A stretch of 64,000 nucleotides of DNA from NCBI GenBank assembly GCA_035578155.1, contig JAPWDM010000007.1, positions 27,750,413-27,814,412 on the forward strand. The letters are read 5' to 3'. Positions 46,961-59,291 of this stretch are shown one piece after another. Source of the DNA: Brachynemurus nebulosus (taxonomy: Eukaryota > Arthropoda > Insecta > Neuroptera > Myrmeleontidae). The notes beneath the pieces are model-generated. The model searched no databases. It was not told the DNA's origin and saw only the letters and a list, made by a program, of their open reading frames with translations. A program made the position numbers and the translations under genes. How positions within the stretch are numbered: position 1 is the first letter of the stretch; each line of letters begins with the position of its first letter.

Positions 46961-48874
46961 ATTTAGCCGTCTTGAGCCTTAATCCACTTAGCTCATTCCT
47001 TATAAATACGTCACTAACTCTCCTCTCAGCAACTTAAAAAAAGAGACCATGACCACATAACATTCTGCTGGCTTTAGATTGTTTTCCTTGTGCAGTAAAT
47101 AGTTAAATAAATTTGATATTCGAAACAACACAGAACAGAAACCACGAAACATTCTTAAATAAACGAAAAATTTTTTTGTTATGTAATCAAACTGAGATAA
47201 ATGGTGAAATTTTAATTATACTTAAATCAGTAAAGTATGTTTATTTGAAAATAATGAAGTCCGTAAGTTGATATTTACATATATTTTGTACATTTGGCTT
47301 ACATCCAACTCTAAACAGTAGTATAACAAATAAAAAACAAAAAATAAAAAAAAAACAATAGAAATTCATTATGATACATAAATTTGATAGAACCGTGTGA
47401 AATATTGACACTAAATTTTAAAACGACAACATAATCAATCAAATATTAACGCAAATAACAACGTTTGTATAAATTAAAAGGTTTAATTAGCATAAAATTA
47501 ATTCTTTATACTAATTAAATAATATAAATCAAAATAATTTATCGACTAATTGCACTGATTAATGATTATATTATTAATTTCAATTGACAGCCTACGTAAT
47601 CAGTGAACTGACAAATTGAATCTGTAGGAAAAAATACGATTCCGTCAATTTATATGGCAACTATAAACAATAGAATGCCAACACTGCCATCTGTTGCAGA
47701 TCGATTGAACGCCGTACAATTATCTGCACGCGCCACAAAAAAACAAACCATTCACGTTCTATTATTTAGATGGCATTAGGAACGTGTTTCAAAATTCAAA
47801 CACAGAGCCGTTATATGCACTTGGGTCGACTTTTTTTTTTAAAAAAAAAAAAACTAATATTAAAATTTATTTTAAAAAAACCTACCTCATTTGACACATT
47901 GTTTTAAGTACTTGAATAAATAATAGCAACCAAAATTTCTCAATGACTTTATCGAATTTCTAACAACGAAATCCTTATGAATTCGTCATTTATTTCATCG
48001 CATTAGGTGGACTACTCGCATTTGACCGCTTTGTAATAGTCAGTGTCGGATCTTACGCAGTTAATAAGTACATAATATAACACCTTCAATTTTTTTTACA
48101 CCTTTAACTTTTCAAAAAGACTTTTCTGTCCGCTTGTATTTCTTTAAAATTTATTTGAAACAATTAATAGGCATTTTCCAATTTTTGAAAATTATAAAAT
48201 AAATTAATGTCATTTGAATGTAAATTTGCGTAAAGATTAAAAGCCATAATAATGAATTATTACCGTACATTTTTTGAAACTGATTCAAATTTCAAATACT
48301 TTCCATGAAAAATATCTTTGGAGGCCTTCACTTGTGAACAAGAAAAAATGATCAAAAATGGCGTTGAATGTTTCGTTTCTCATTGATGTGAAAATTTCAC
48401 TAAAAAAAAAAAAAAATTACTCCAGATTATTTATGTTTATTGAAAGAAATGAAAAAAAAAATTGGCATAATTTAAAATAAAAATAATGGAGTTAAAAGAT
48501 ATAATTGACTTGCGGCTATTTTTATTATTTAATTCAAGGCTTAAGTACGTTCGTTAATTAAAATTAGGTGGGGGAATAATAAGGTGTAGTGTACTTTATA
48601 TATTTATTAAATGTTCGATTTTTTTTTAATGCGAGAATATTTTTTAAAACGCCAAATTATGAATCATATGTTGGAAAATGTTTGTCGCAAATGAGGAATA
48701 TCTTACACGTATTATAGAATATATTTTTATGAAAATTCTCTTAACGTAATAACAATTTTTATTTTTATTTATAAGTAATATAATTAATGCCAAAAAAATT
48801 ATTAGTTTGTAGCGTTTTCATTAGTGATGGGCTATAATCGTATAATTTTGAATTATTTGCGGGTACCTGATAAT
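46961..48874. other. Intronic DNA, no gene seen
   Basis: AT-rich. A less AT-rich patch at about 47590-47830 includes AACACTGCCATCTGTTGCAG and CTGCACGCGCCAC, but no transposon ends were matched. Several poly-A/T runs (47829-47852, 48400-48418). Confidence 0.4.
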
Positions 48875-49450
48875 AGGGTACTTGACTGAAGCTACAAAAA
48901 TATTCTAAAAGCATTATTTTTCCATATCAGTTAAGTAATTTTTTTATTTTCGACAAATTCTGTGAAAAAATCATCAAAAAAATAACCCTACAATTTTAAA
49001 TGGGAAAAAGGCAGGAAAATATCTCACTATGGTGACATCACAGTTTGAAACGTTTGAAGCAACTAAACGTCAATGTCAATATTTATAACCTCAAAACTTT
49101 GATTATATTCATAAAATGTCAAAGTAAAAGCACGTATTTATTTGAATTCTGGTCGATTATTATTACTATATATATAAGCTAACAGAAATATTTAAAAGAA
49201 AACACAATTTCACCTCATCGATAAAAATTATCAAAATCGACTTATCTAGCTACAAAATGTTACGTCATTTTCAAGAAATGGCGGGTTTTCACTAATTTGA
49301 ATATTTATTGAAAAATGGCGATTTTTAAAATAAAATTTACAAGTAGTTATCAAATTTTTTTATGTTTCATCATTAAAATTGGACATATGTATAGATAATA
49401 CATATAATTATTTAACATTTGACATAAATTTTAAATACAGTCAAGTATCG
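48875..49450. repeat. Diverged repeat with GTACTTGACTG ends, related to 52640-53187
   Basis: The left part AGGGTACTTGACTGAAGC and right part ATACAGTCAAGTATCG are inverted, suggesting termini. The middle (TACAATTTTAAATGGGAAAA, CTATGGTGACATCACAG, TTCAAGAAATGGCGGG) has counterparts in the same order at 52670-53040 (CAATTTTAAATGAATAAATT, CCATGGTGACGTATGC, TGTAACGGCGCG). Two old copies of one element; class not determined. Confidence 0.55.
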
Positions 49451-50116
49451 TATATGGTTGCGTACATGTATACCAAAAAACTCAGAAATGTCGATCACTC
49501 ATAGTGAATATTAATGTCTAATATTAGTAATTAAAAAATTATTTTCCTGTCAAAGAAAAATTTTCTCAATGTAGGTCAAAAAATGTAGAAACTATGAGGA
49601 TCAAAAAATAGAAAAAAATCAAGAACTGAAAATTTAAGGTTTACGAATTTATGATTTAGAGGGTATCCTCTATTTCAGAAAAATCTGAAACCAGTCTTGT
49701 GGATTATTTAAAAGTTTATTTAGAATTTTAAAATGGACTGTAGCAAATTAAACTTTGGTAACAAATTTTGATGATACATTTAATATTATTTTATAAAATT
49801 TCTTTTATTTCAAGTTTAAATTATAAATTTTAATGGAAAAGTGTCCGCTATTTTTTCGTAACTAGTCGTACATTCAGTACACCAATATAACTGTACATTT
49901 TCCATATTTATGAAAATCATTCATTTATATATTTATTTTTGTCAACGTAAATATACAAAACTTAAAATTATAGGTGTAGACCTATAGAAGTTTGAACTGG
50001 TTATTTTTTGAAAATTATAATGAGTCTCAAACTAATAAACATATCTGTCAGAAATTTCATTTTAAGTTTTATTTTGAGAATAACAAACAAAACAAAAAAA
50101 AATATTATTTTTTAGG

Positions 50117-50142
50117 GGTTCCGAAGAAAAAATTTCGGAACC
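50117..50142. repeat. Hairpin GGTTCCGAA, copy 2
   Basis: GGTTCCGAA and TTCGGAACC form a perfect 9-bp stem around GAAAAAAT. The same stem occurs at 2753-2778. A T-run before it and CTTTATAA after it show no other similarity to copy 1. Confidence 0.6.
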
Positions 50143-50846
50143 TTTATAATTTCATCAATTCTCTTCAATTCTGTGTGTTTCAAATTATTTTTATGAATAT
50201 ACATGCGCATTACTGTTGTAATGTTTCAACGATTACTGAATAAAAAGCTCGTGTTTATCGCCTCTTTTTGTGATTATTTTTTCTCCAACTTTTCAACTGT
50301 GGTTTCAAAAAGTCATTCAGTTCAAAAATCATTTCGGGTAACTACAAAATTATCTCAACTGATCTTATTTAGATGCTTATAATTTGTCTTGAAAAGTGTG
50401 AAAAACTTTAGCCAATGAGGAACCCTGACCTAATGAGTGTCCAACACGCACCTGACGATTTTTTTTACTCGACTTTGCAACAGTGTTGCAAGTTGCAATA
50501 CATTCCAGAGTACATTGTACCAATAATTTCCCTTTACACTCTCCTCCTGTAGTTGTTGATATGTAAGATTAAGTGATGCCGTTAAGAAAGTTTTAATTTA
50601 TTTACATTTTGGCATTGTTTTTTCTATTTTTCTTTTTTTTTCGAAAATGTAAAACATATTGTCCAAGTTAAATGTCTTGTTAGTGGGTGGATAATTGCAA
50701 TAGAAAAGTTTTCTTATTTTCTTTTAAATGACGTCGCGACAAATTGCAAAAGTTGAGTTATGATAATTTAACGTTTCTAAATAAAGGCGTTTTGCAAATA
50801 CTCATTGAATTGTTATTCAGAATTTCGTAAAACAAGTCAATTAATG

Positions 50847-50851
<5 letters not shown>

Positions 50852-50891
<40 letters not shown>
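50852..50891 (+). repeat. Poly-A tract, 40 bases
   Basis: Uninterrupted A for 40 bases, by far the longest homopolymer in the window. It could be the tail of a retroposed sequence, but no recognisable retroelement or target duplication was found upstream. Length is prone to sequencing error. Confidence 0.9.
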
Positions 50892-50896
<5 letters not shown>

Positions 50897-51009
50897 CAAA
50901 TGCAAATATTAATTGCGCAAATAATGTTCTGTACAGTAAGTTTTTTTTTAACATGGATTTGATGTAGCAACATGTGAGGGCAGACAGTTTTGGAAAACGA
51001 ATAAATTAT

Positions 51010-51975
51010 CCCTAGAATCATACGTTGGTCTACGAGAAACGTTAATTATACATCGGCGTCATTTTGACGAATCGACTTTTTACGGGGAGTTTTAGAGTTT
51101 ATTTGCAAAAAACATTTTTTTTTGCAAATACTACTAACATAACAATACTACAAAAGCGAACAAAATATTTACAAAAATTGGATTTGGAAAAATTTTTCAA
51201 TATTTATTAATTTTTTTAATTTTTTATCAAAGCATATTTTCATTATAAAAATTAAAAAAATATAGATAAATACATCAATTGTATCATAAGACATGTCTTT
51301 CAAATAATTAATAAATAAATAATAATTAATAAATAAATAAATAAAAAAATAAATAATTAATTTCAAATTATTAAGAGTCGGTGGATGTGTGACTTTACAG
51401 AATGTGAAATTTCTCGGTCACAAATATTCCCGTAAGATATGTAGTTATTTCCTGATTAGGCACATTTGTAAACTTTGTAAAATTTATTAGTAATTTTTCG
51501 AATAAGATCTCAAAAAATAATAAAATTAAATTATTTCCCACAAAATAGATGGTTAATCTTTTATTAAGTCACTTGAAACGCATTCTTTGGTTTTCCATTC
51601 AATATATTAAAAATTCAGTATTATGTCGTCTCTATAAGTCAAACAGCTGTAATCACCTTTCATATTATCATTATCATTGAATAAATGAATCATAACATCC
51701 ATATCTTTAATAAATTTTAGAAAAATTAGGAAAACTTTTATATGTAAAGTAATAAACTCTCTAAAAAAAAAAACATCGGTTAATTATACATCGTCGTCCT
51801 TTTGACGCACACTATTTCAATACAAATAAAACGACAGCAACTATAAACACAATTTATACATTTACTGTGTTTATAATGTATGTTATAAATACTGTGTTAT
51901 ACATTTACAAGTTGTAGTATTGGAACAGGTAGAGAAGTTCGTTCGTCATTTTGGCGAGTACGTATGATTCTAGGG
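51010..51975. mobile_element. piggyBac-like MITE (CCCTAGAATCATACGT ends)
   Basis: The left end CCCTAGAATCATACGT is preceded by TTAT, and the inverted right end is identical over 16 bp and followed by TTAA (51976-51979). CCCTAGA after TTAA is the classic piggyBac terminus. Subterminal words AATTATACATCGGCGTCATT (51045) and AATTATACATCGTCGTCCTT (51782), each followed by TTGACG, are repeated in the same direction. 966 bp, AT-rich centre, no transposase. Confidence 0.9.
51305..51362. repeat. AT-only microsatellite (AATA/AATAAT)
   Basis: A stretch of AATAAATAATAATTAATAAA-like text containing only A and T, inside the piggyBac-like MITE. A minus-strand frame across it (51169-51366) is an artefact. 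Confidence 0.7.
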
Positions 51976-51979
51976 TTAA

Positions 51980-53190
51980 TGATGATAATTTTCAGTCAGT
52001 CTAACCCTTATTCCTAATTTTTATGAATTTTTCCGAGATTTTTTGAACGTAACATAATATTAAAAAATGTGCCCATGGAATCAAAATTCAACTTTTTACA
52101 TTCATGTTTCTAATTGGACCACCACGTCGAATGTATACGATATGCATACTGTTGGGGTCTATATGATCCATTTTGAGACTGTTCTTTCAGTATCACAATT
52201 GTCAAATTCAGGAAATATTTGTGTAAACAACAGAATTTGAATTTATTTTTAACACCATTGATTTGAGCGTATATAAAACAATTAAACTTTTTTCTTTTTA
52301 TTAATTACTAATATATTTTAAGTAATTTATAACTGGGTGAACGGAAACAGTTTTATGTAAGTAATAATAATAATTAATTAATTAATTAATCGATTATGAG
52401 GTGTGTTTATATTTGAAATATATACGACTTAATTCGAATTACTTTTTTCCATGTATTTCCACATAAAGTGAAGAAGTTGTACAAGGGTTCTCATTTACTT
52501 AAGGTGTTTGGGTTATTCAAAAAAAAAAAAAAAATCAGGTTGATTAGCCAGTCTACTGTTGAGAAAACTGTTTCACTCTTATACAATTAAAAAATGATTC
52601 TAAATGCTTTGTTTTTACGTATTAACTAATTTTAATAAATTTTTGAAAATCGTAAAAAAAAACACTGTTCAATTTTAAATGAATAAATTGGCGCGAAAAA
52701 TTATCCACCATGGTGACGTATGCGATTACGTCACATTTTGATGCTAGCAAATATTAATGTGTTCGCACTACTGTAACATTAGGAAACGTTTTGCAACATA
52801 AAATTTTCAACAAAAATATTTTTTTCAATAGATGTTAATCTTTTTGTTTTGCAATATTTACAATTACTTATTGTGTCCAGTCGAAATAATATTTAAACAC
52901 ACGTGTAAAAATTTTGCATCAAACTACAGTAACTATTTACATCATTTACATGTTCCTTATCTTATCTATGATATTTGTCATATTTGCTACAAAATATGAC
53001 GTCATTTTAATGTAACGGCGCGTTTTTACTCATTAAATGAAGGTTAAAAATTTATTATTTTCAACGTAGAATTTTTATATAACTAAAGAATATTTTTATT
53101 TGTCACTACTAAAATTAAATATATTTACGAGTAATACATAAAATTATTTAATATTTAAAACAAATTTTGAATACAGTCAGGTACCCTATT
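51980..53190. other. Intronic DNA with an old repeat copy
   Basis: It contains a (TTAA)n run at about 52372-52390. From about 52640 to 53187 it holds a diverged copy of the element at 48875-49450, ending ATACAGTCAGGTACCC. No gene. Confidence 0.45.
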
Positions 53191-54935
53191 TTTGTTATAT
53201 TCCAATGAAAAATGATGCTAAAGATCTAAATTATTGCGCTAAAAGATGTATACGAAATGATTAAAACATGCGTTGTTGAAAAAAAAAATAATTCTTGCAA
53301 TAAATCCAAATTATTAACCCAAAATCTGGCAATATCTGGCAACGTCGTATTAAATGAAGCACAACAGGAAATTCAAAAATAAAATAAAATTACATATAAC
53401 TTACAAAATCGCAGTGCACCCATAAAAAAAAAATTCAAAATTCGCCGATTTTTTAATCTCGTTGTACACAAGAATCAAATTGTACATTAAACACAAATTT
53501 TTCATTTAATTACATTTTTATTTTTTATGATAATGTCATAAATTTTTATTCCATTTGTCTTGCCCGTCGTGCAGTAGGCGGTTGGACTAATCTAACGTTC
53601 CGGGTTAAGTTTGTTGAAAAATATATATTTTATTACCATACATATTTCAAATTCCAGCCAAAAGGACATATATACATGTTTTTTAAAATGTCTTTTTCAA
53701 CCTTCACAGCAACGAATAACATGGCGTATGTATGTACTCGCACAAATTTTCTAAACTGAAAACCGGCGAGCGTAAGTCCTAGGGTATCTGTCATATACAA
53801 CCCGTTCAGACCAAACGACACACAGATAATCGTGAAATATTTGACTAATCAACATTGCAGCTGCTGACCTTGCGCAAATTCGAAAATATTTCTACGTAAG
53901 AGGACATTTTATTTTTGATCACTGCCAATTTCTGTTTCTTAAAATTTATTAATACTGTATTTTATTGCTATTAATAAATATAAATATAATTTAATAAATC
54001 TGAGAATTTTTTCTCTTAGAAAAATATTTGTTATTATTTTAAACAAAACTGTTTATTTATCAATAAAATATCTGCGCGCGTAAAAACGGTTTATAAAATA
54101 TCGAACGGCGTCTATAAAACATTGTATGCCAAATATTACAAATGTAAACCTGACAGTTTCCGCAAACTGGCAATTAAGTTATTGATTCCACATCCTAGTT
54201 GCTTAAAGAAGTTGGGTTTGAAGTTGGAAAGTTTATATATTATATACCATACAAAATTTTCGACTTTTTTTGTATCATTTTTCATTGGAATATAACAAAT
54301 TGTGTGCCATTATCTGTAAGAATATCTACAGTTTTGCCACACATTCATTATAAAGCATTTTTTTAACAATAGGCTTCTTAGTGAACATGAATCTTCAATG
54401 GAATTTTTATTACTCTAAAATCGGTTCAATTTTGTGGTTTTAAATGATATTTTGTAACAACCCAACTCCATATGGCTTTCACACAATAAAATGCCGTAAG
54501 ACCTAAAACGTAAAGCGAATCGCCATCTAGTGACTCTTGATGAAGTTTTGATAAATTTGAATATCACTAAAAATTGTTGAAACACAACATTAGTTTTGAG
54601 TTTTTTTTGACTTGGTAATAAGAAAAATCAAAATGGTTAAATTTGAAAACTACCAAAGCTTCATCTAGGGTCAGCAGATGACGACACCTTTTACGTCTTA
54701 CGTCTTAAGTCTTACAGCATTTTATTGTGTGAAAGCCATTACTCTATTGAATGCGATTAACAAGTTATTACAGACTCTGGATGTAAGGGGATTCCCCGTC
54801 ACACTTTATTTAATGTAACGTTGCCAGATTTTAGGTTAATAATTCGTTTACTTCAAGAATTAATTTTTTAAATTTAAGTTTCTTATACACGTTCAAATAA
54901 ATTGACCTGTCTAGCTTTTTAGCGCCCTTTTTTTT
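53191..54935. repeat. Complex of overlapping inverted repeats
   Basis: TTTGTTATATTCCAATGAAA at 53191 is inverted at 54280-54299 (TTTCATTGGAATATAACAAA), enclosing 1.1 kb. A second pair, GCGCTAAAAG through AATTATTAACCCAAAATCTGG (53236-53360) and its inverted form (54820-54933), encloses 1.7 kb and overlaps the first. The intact MITE at 54472-54739 sits in between. At least two elements must have inserted into or recombined with each other. No coding frame; a minus-strand frame at 53633-53821 has no domain. Confidence 0.65.
54472..54739. mobile_element. Short MITE with ATGGCTTTCACACAATAAAA ends
   Basis: ATGGCTTTCACACAATAAAA plus TGC at the left is perfectly inverted at the right (23 bp), continuing loosely through GTAAGACCTAAAACG. 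268 bp. The target duplication is not clear. The interior includes CGCCATCTAGTG, a match to the CTCF core, and TGACGACACCTTTTACG. Confidence 0.82.
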
Positions 54936-55763
54936 GAAAAATTGAATATGTTCCATTTTTGCAATAACCCTCCTTATTCGTGAACTACCTCCGACTCGAA
55001 AATAATATTTATATTTAATACAAAAACGCGATTTGTTTTAGTTTTTATTTATTTACTTATTGAAGATTATAAACTGATTAAAATCAAATATATTTATTTT
55101 AAGAAAATGTCATAAAATCGAACACTGACGAACTTGGAGTGATGTGGTTGTCTTGTAAAACGACGAAATGCCACATTTTCAATCGATATTTGTATATCGC
55201 TTCTTTTTTTTTCTCTTGGTGAACAACAGCTGTGCTATTCAAATTATTTTAATTTCTTCGTAAATTTGAAAATAAATTCAAAAATTTTCAATAGAAATAT
55301 TGAAAGCAACGGACATGTGTCTATTATACGACCGAGTGAAAGAGAAATATAGCATATATGCAACAGTTAACATGAGTTGCTGACCTATTTTTGTAAATGT
55401 AGTTTTATTAAAATTTTACTTGTATTATTTTTAATAATCTGTTAAGTAATATTCAAACTTACAAGTTGGGTAATAAACATATTGGCGCCAATTGTTTCCC
55501 GAAATTATTTATTAAAAAAATGTATATGTACTAATGAATAGCTTGCGATTTTTCCGGATTTTAACTCTTTGTACCGGTATCCCGACAGATTTTTCCGGGA
55601 GACTTCCGGGAGTACACAGCGCCTGGCACAATATATTTCAGTGTGTTGCCTTAAAATGCGTCCTGGACAGTGTATTTTGGGTGCCTAACTTTTTTTTATG
55701 GGGTTCGTAGAGAAAATTGTTGTGTGTAAGACCTTGTTTACACGAATTTAATACTAAGCATTT
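54936..55763. other. Intronic DNA, nothing recognised
   Basis: AT-rich stretch. GC rises slightly near 55545-55640 (TTTTTCCGGGAGACTTCCGG), with an inverted CCGGGAGACTTCCGG. No gene or element borders assigned. Confidence 0.4.
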
Positions 55764-55771
55764 GTAGTCAC

Positions 55772-56608
55772 CAGGGCTGGGAACTATTTAAAATGATTTC
55801 ATTTTAAATATGTATTTAAAATACAAAATGGCATTTTGCACTTTCTATTTTAAATAAGTTCGGTCAAACCATTTTTCATTTTGCATTTAAAATGGAAATT
55901 TGAATCCATTTTGCATTTAAAATGAAAATACATGTGCAATTGTACACTCAAATTTATGTGTATATATATGACACTTATGACTCATATTAATCATAGAACT
56001 CGAACTGAACGTAGTCTAACAAATTGTGTTAAATGTGAGTCGATTTAATTGACTCAAATTTTTTATAATTCAAGTTTCAATGTCACTTGAGTTACTAGAG
56101 CTGCAGTTCTCTCAAATCAAATTTTTCTGATTCAAATCGTGTGCTATTATTTTTAAGACACGTCGATAAGAAATGTTTTAGTATTTCGACTCGATGATTT
56201 TCATAATTTAGAAGCCGCAGTAGTAGCGTAGTCACGGTTTGATTATGTCAAGTCTGAATTAAATTTTACAGTATTTTTGAGTAAAAATATTTCAAGAGTT
56301 AAATTTTGTTTTCATATCATGCAAACTTTATAAAATTTTCTCAAAAGACTGCGCTGCCCGTATTTAATTTCAATAGGTTTGACATTTTCTTAACTTTTTT
56401 TATGAATATAAAAAACGATAAAAGATTTTTAGTATAAAAAAGTAAAAATTTTGCATTTTATAATCCATTTTAAATAGCTATTTTCCATTTTCTATTTTAA
56501 ATATGTTCAGCAAAACCATTTTCCATTTTGTTTTTTAAATGCATTTTTGGAAACCATTTTCCATTTTCTATTTTAAATGGTTTCTATGAACTATTTTTCC
56601 CAGCCCTG
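55772..56608. mobile_element. hAT-type element with ATTTAAAATGG interior
   Basis: The ends CAGGGCTGGGAA and TTCCCAGCCCTG are perfectly inverted and match hAT termini. The exact 8-bp duplication GTAGTCAC flanks it at 55764-55771 and 56609-56616. Both subterminal parts are made of ATTTAAAATGGAAAATG variants. 837 bp, non-coding. Confidence 0.95.
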
Positions 56609-56616
56609 GTAGTCAC

Positions 56617-57531
56617 TATAAGCTTTACGCATAAAAAAGTTACTCTTGTACAAATAAGACCTTAAAGTGAGTTTTTGAAACTGATCGTGTTGTAGTTGGG
56701 TATTAAATCTCCGCAAATGTGGGTCTGGCAAATTTGTAAAGACTTTTGTAAATTGAATAAGTTATGAGTACAGGGAAGATGAAAACCAAGAGACAAAAAT
56801 CTTTGAGGCCAAGTAACTTGGTTAATTCTTTACAATCTTTTATATCACTTTGAATTCATGGTCGCGTACGAGTAAAAGTATAACGAATAATTTAACTCAA
56901 AACTTCACATCAAGGAGGAAACCTTTTTTGGGGGAGGCACAAGAAAGTCTGGATAGTTTGGATTAAACTGTTTCAGTATTGTGACAGTGGTTTGAATCAT
57001 TATTCCTGAAAAACTATTCAATCCGATAGTCTACCTTCGGGTTTTTTTGGGTGTGTTTCTGAACTTGGGATTTTGAACAATCGCATGCATCCTGAAATTT
57101 CAAGACATTCTCTAACTGTCTGTAAATTTCCAATCAGAAAGTACCGTTTACAAAAACCCAACTTACAAAATCTGACCACTGATAACGTAAGCTTTTAGAA
57201 CACTCAGAAATTTATTTGTTTATCGCGAATTTTACAAAGTGTAATTAACTGGACTGTGTCGGCAAGTCCAACCCAGTCGGTGACATGATCTTATTGATGA
57301 TACAAAATATAAAGTAATTAAACTATACTGTTTGATCGAAACTCAGATTCAACTGGGTCATAATTTGGGAAACATGAAAATGTATTTTGATCAGTCTGCT
57401 ATGTTTATCCCTGATATTAAGATCAATTATTTAAGGACACAATAATAATATTTAATAGAAGTTGTTTGTTCAGAAATTATGATCCATTTAGGCTCGATTT
57501 TGCATGCGACTAGTTCGAATACATGTGCGCC
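56617..57531. other. Intronic DNA, nothing recognised
   Basis: Intermediate GC content between two hAT elements. No frames or repeat borders of note. Confidence 0.4.
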
Positions 57532-57539
57532 CCTGTACT

Positions 57540-58437
57540 CAGGCTCGGATCTAAGGGGGGCAAACCGAGGCCTCTGCCCCGGGCGTCAGTTTCAGGGGGC
57601 GCCAAAATCATACTAGGTCGGTCTATATATCAAATGGTCTAAAAAAAGTTGATTGCTCGACCATTTTAGAAAAAATTAATATTCTTCCAGTTGTTTCTAT
57701 TATATTTGAAGTATTGAGAATAATTCTTAAAAACAAATTATGTTGAACCGTTTAATCGTGGTAGCCATTTTTGTTTTCCAATTTGCGCTGATTTTTGTGT
57801 TTGCAGCCATTTATGCCAATGTACATATTTCATAAACCGTATATCCTAAAAGGTTGAAATAAAAACCATTTTAAAGGTAAATAAATGTCTCTTTATTTTA
57901 AGTGATGTCCATATTTAACCTATTTTCGTCCCTTCCATAAAAAAATTTTACCTAAAATTCACTTTTTGAACATTTTTTTTCTTATAGAAGGAATGTTTTA
58001 AACCTCGCTTAGTATTTTTTATGAGAATAGCTTATACGGGTACAACTACCCATTATGAAACAAATACACACTAATTCAGTTGTGAAACTTCTATCCGTTA
58101 ATTTTTACAAACTTTCGAAAACTGACTTTTTTCCAAATTTTGGAATTTTGCGCCTCTGTATCTCTGATGGAGCTGGTGATAAAAATTTGAAATTTGCACA
58201 ACTTCTAGCGCTTTCGGAGTAGATTTATTAAAATAAGAAATCAACTTGTACCTATATTGATCCTTTACAAAACCCTCAATTTTTATCATTGCCGCAACGG
58301 GAAAAATTGGAGTTTTATTTATAAAGGACTTATATACTTATGAGTTTTTTTTTTTGACAATTTATGTCAAATTTTGGAGGGGGGGCGCCATTTTCAAGTT
58401 CCTGCCCCGGTTCTAAAAAATCGTACATCCGCGGCTG
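57540..58437. mobile_element. hAT-type element with CAGGCTCGGAT ends
   Basis: The left end CAGGCTCGGAT and inverted right end CAGCCGCGGAT match at 9 of 11. The exact 8-bp duplication CCTGTACT flanks it at 57532-57539 and 58438-58445. Subterminal GC-rich blocks TGCCCCGGGCGTC, GGGGGCGCCAAAAT and GGGGGGCGCCATTTTC are partly inverted. 898 bp; the frames inside are not transposase. Confidence 0.92.
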
Positions 58438-58445
58438 CCTGTACT

Positions 58446-59291
58446 AAACAATCCTTCGAAATTATTTTCGAATTTGCAATTTTTTTTTTCTTCAATAAAA
58501 ATAATATTTATTTGACTCCCGGAAATTCCAAAATAGAAAAAATATTTAAAAAATGCCACATTTGTTGATATGAAATTTGTTGTAAGTAATATAGAAAATT
58601 TATGAAAAAAAAAAAATCATGCGTGAATGTGATTTAACAGATTTATTTTGAGATAAAATTTGTTTGTTGCATAATATTATATCTATACGAAAAAAAAAAA
58701 CTATTCGCAACGGAGCGACCACTGGCCACCTCAATTAAATGACCATATAGCAAGCAAATAAGTAAAGCTTTTGAAAAAAAATTCAAATATGTCCTGTTTG
58801 CTGATTATAATTTTACTCGTAAACACGCACGCACACATATTCACAACATCGTGCAATCATATATTATGATGTTGGTGGGCCAATGTTATTTTTGGACTGT
58901 TAAATTTTACCTGTTACTCGATAATTTTAAGGGGACTCTGGAGGAATCAGTATTATCACTAAAAATTATTAATATATATATACGACATATAAATATATTC
59001 CAAGTTGAAATGGTGGGACGGCCTCGAAGGCAGCTGTTAGTACCTCCGTAGTCCGTACAAAAAAGCTCTTGTATATGTACGTTATATGTGAAATTTTAAA
59101 GAAGTGGAAACTGAAAAATTTTATTTCAGTAAATACCGTGAAAGTTTAAGCGTCATTCCGTTTGTGAATCTCGAATCAAACACACTGACTGAAAAATTCA
59201 AAAGTGATTAGTCTGTCGAAAGACGTAGCAAAGAAACATTCGTATTGAAACTTATGATGTTGTCTTAAGTGGTTTGGTTTTATAGTTTTAA
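58446..59291. other. Intronic DNA upstream of a candidate exon
   Basis: AT-rich to about 59100. From 59100 to 59290 the GC content rises toward the candidate first exon. It includes TTATTTCAGT (59122-59131), which could be an initiator or splice acceptor, and AGTCTGTCGAAAGACGT. A frame at 58851-59051 has no support. Confidence 0.4.

Larger units (their letters stand above)
49451..50998. other. Intronic DNA, no gene seen
   Basis: AT-rich stretch with a hairpin at 50117-50142 and a 40-base poly-A at 50852-50891, listed separately. An inverted copy of the dispersed fragment seen at 1565 is near 50385-50470 (CCCTGACCTAATGAGTGTCC). No exon-like frame. Confidence 0.4.
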
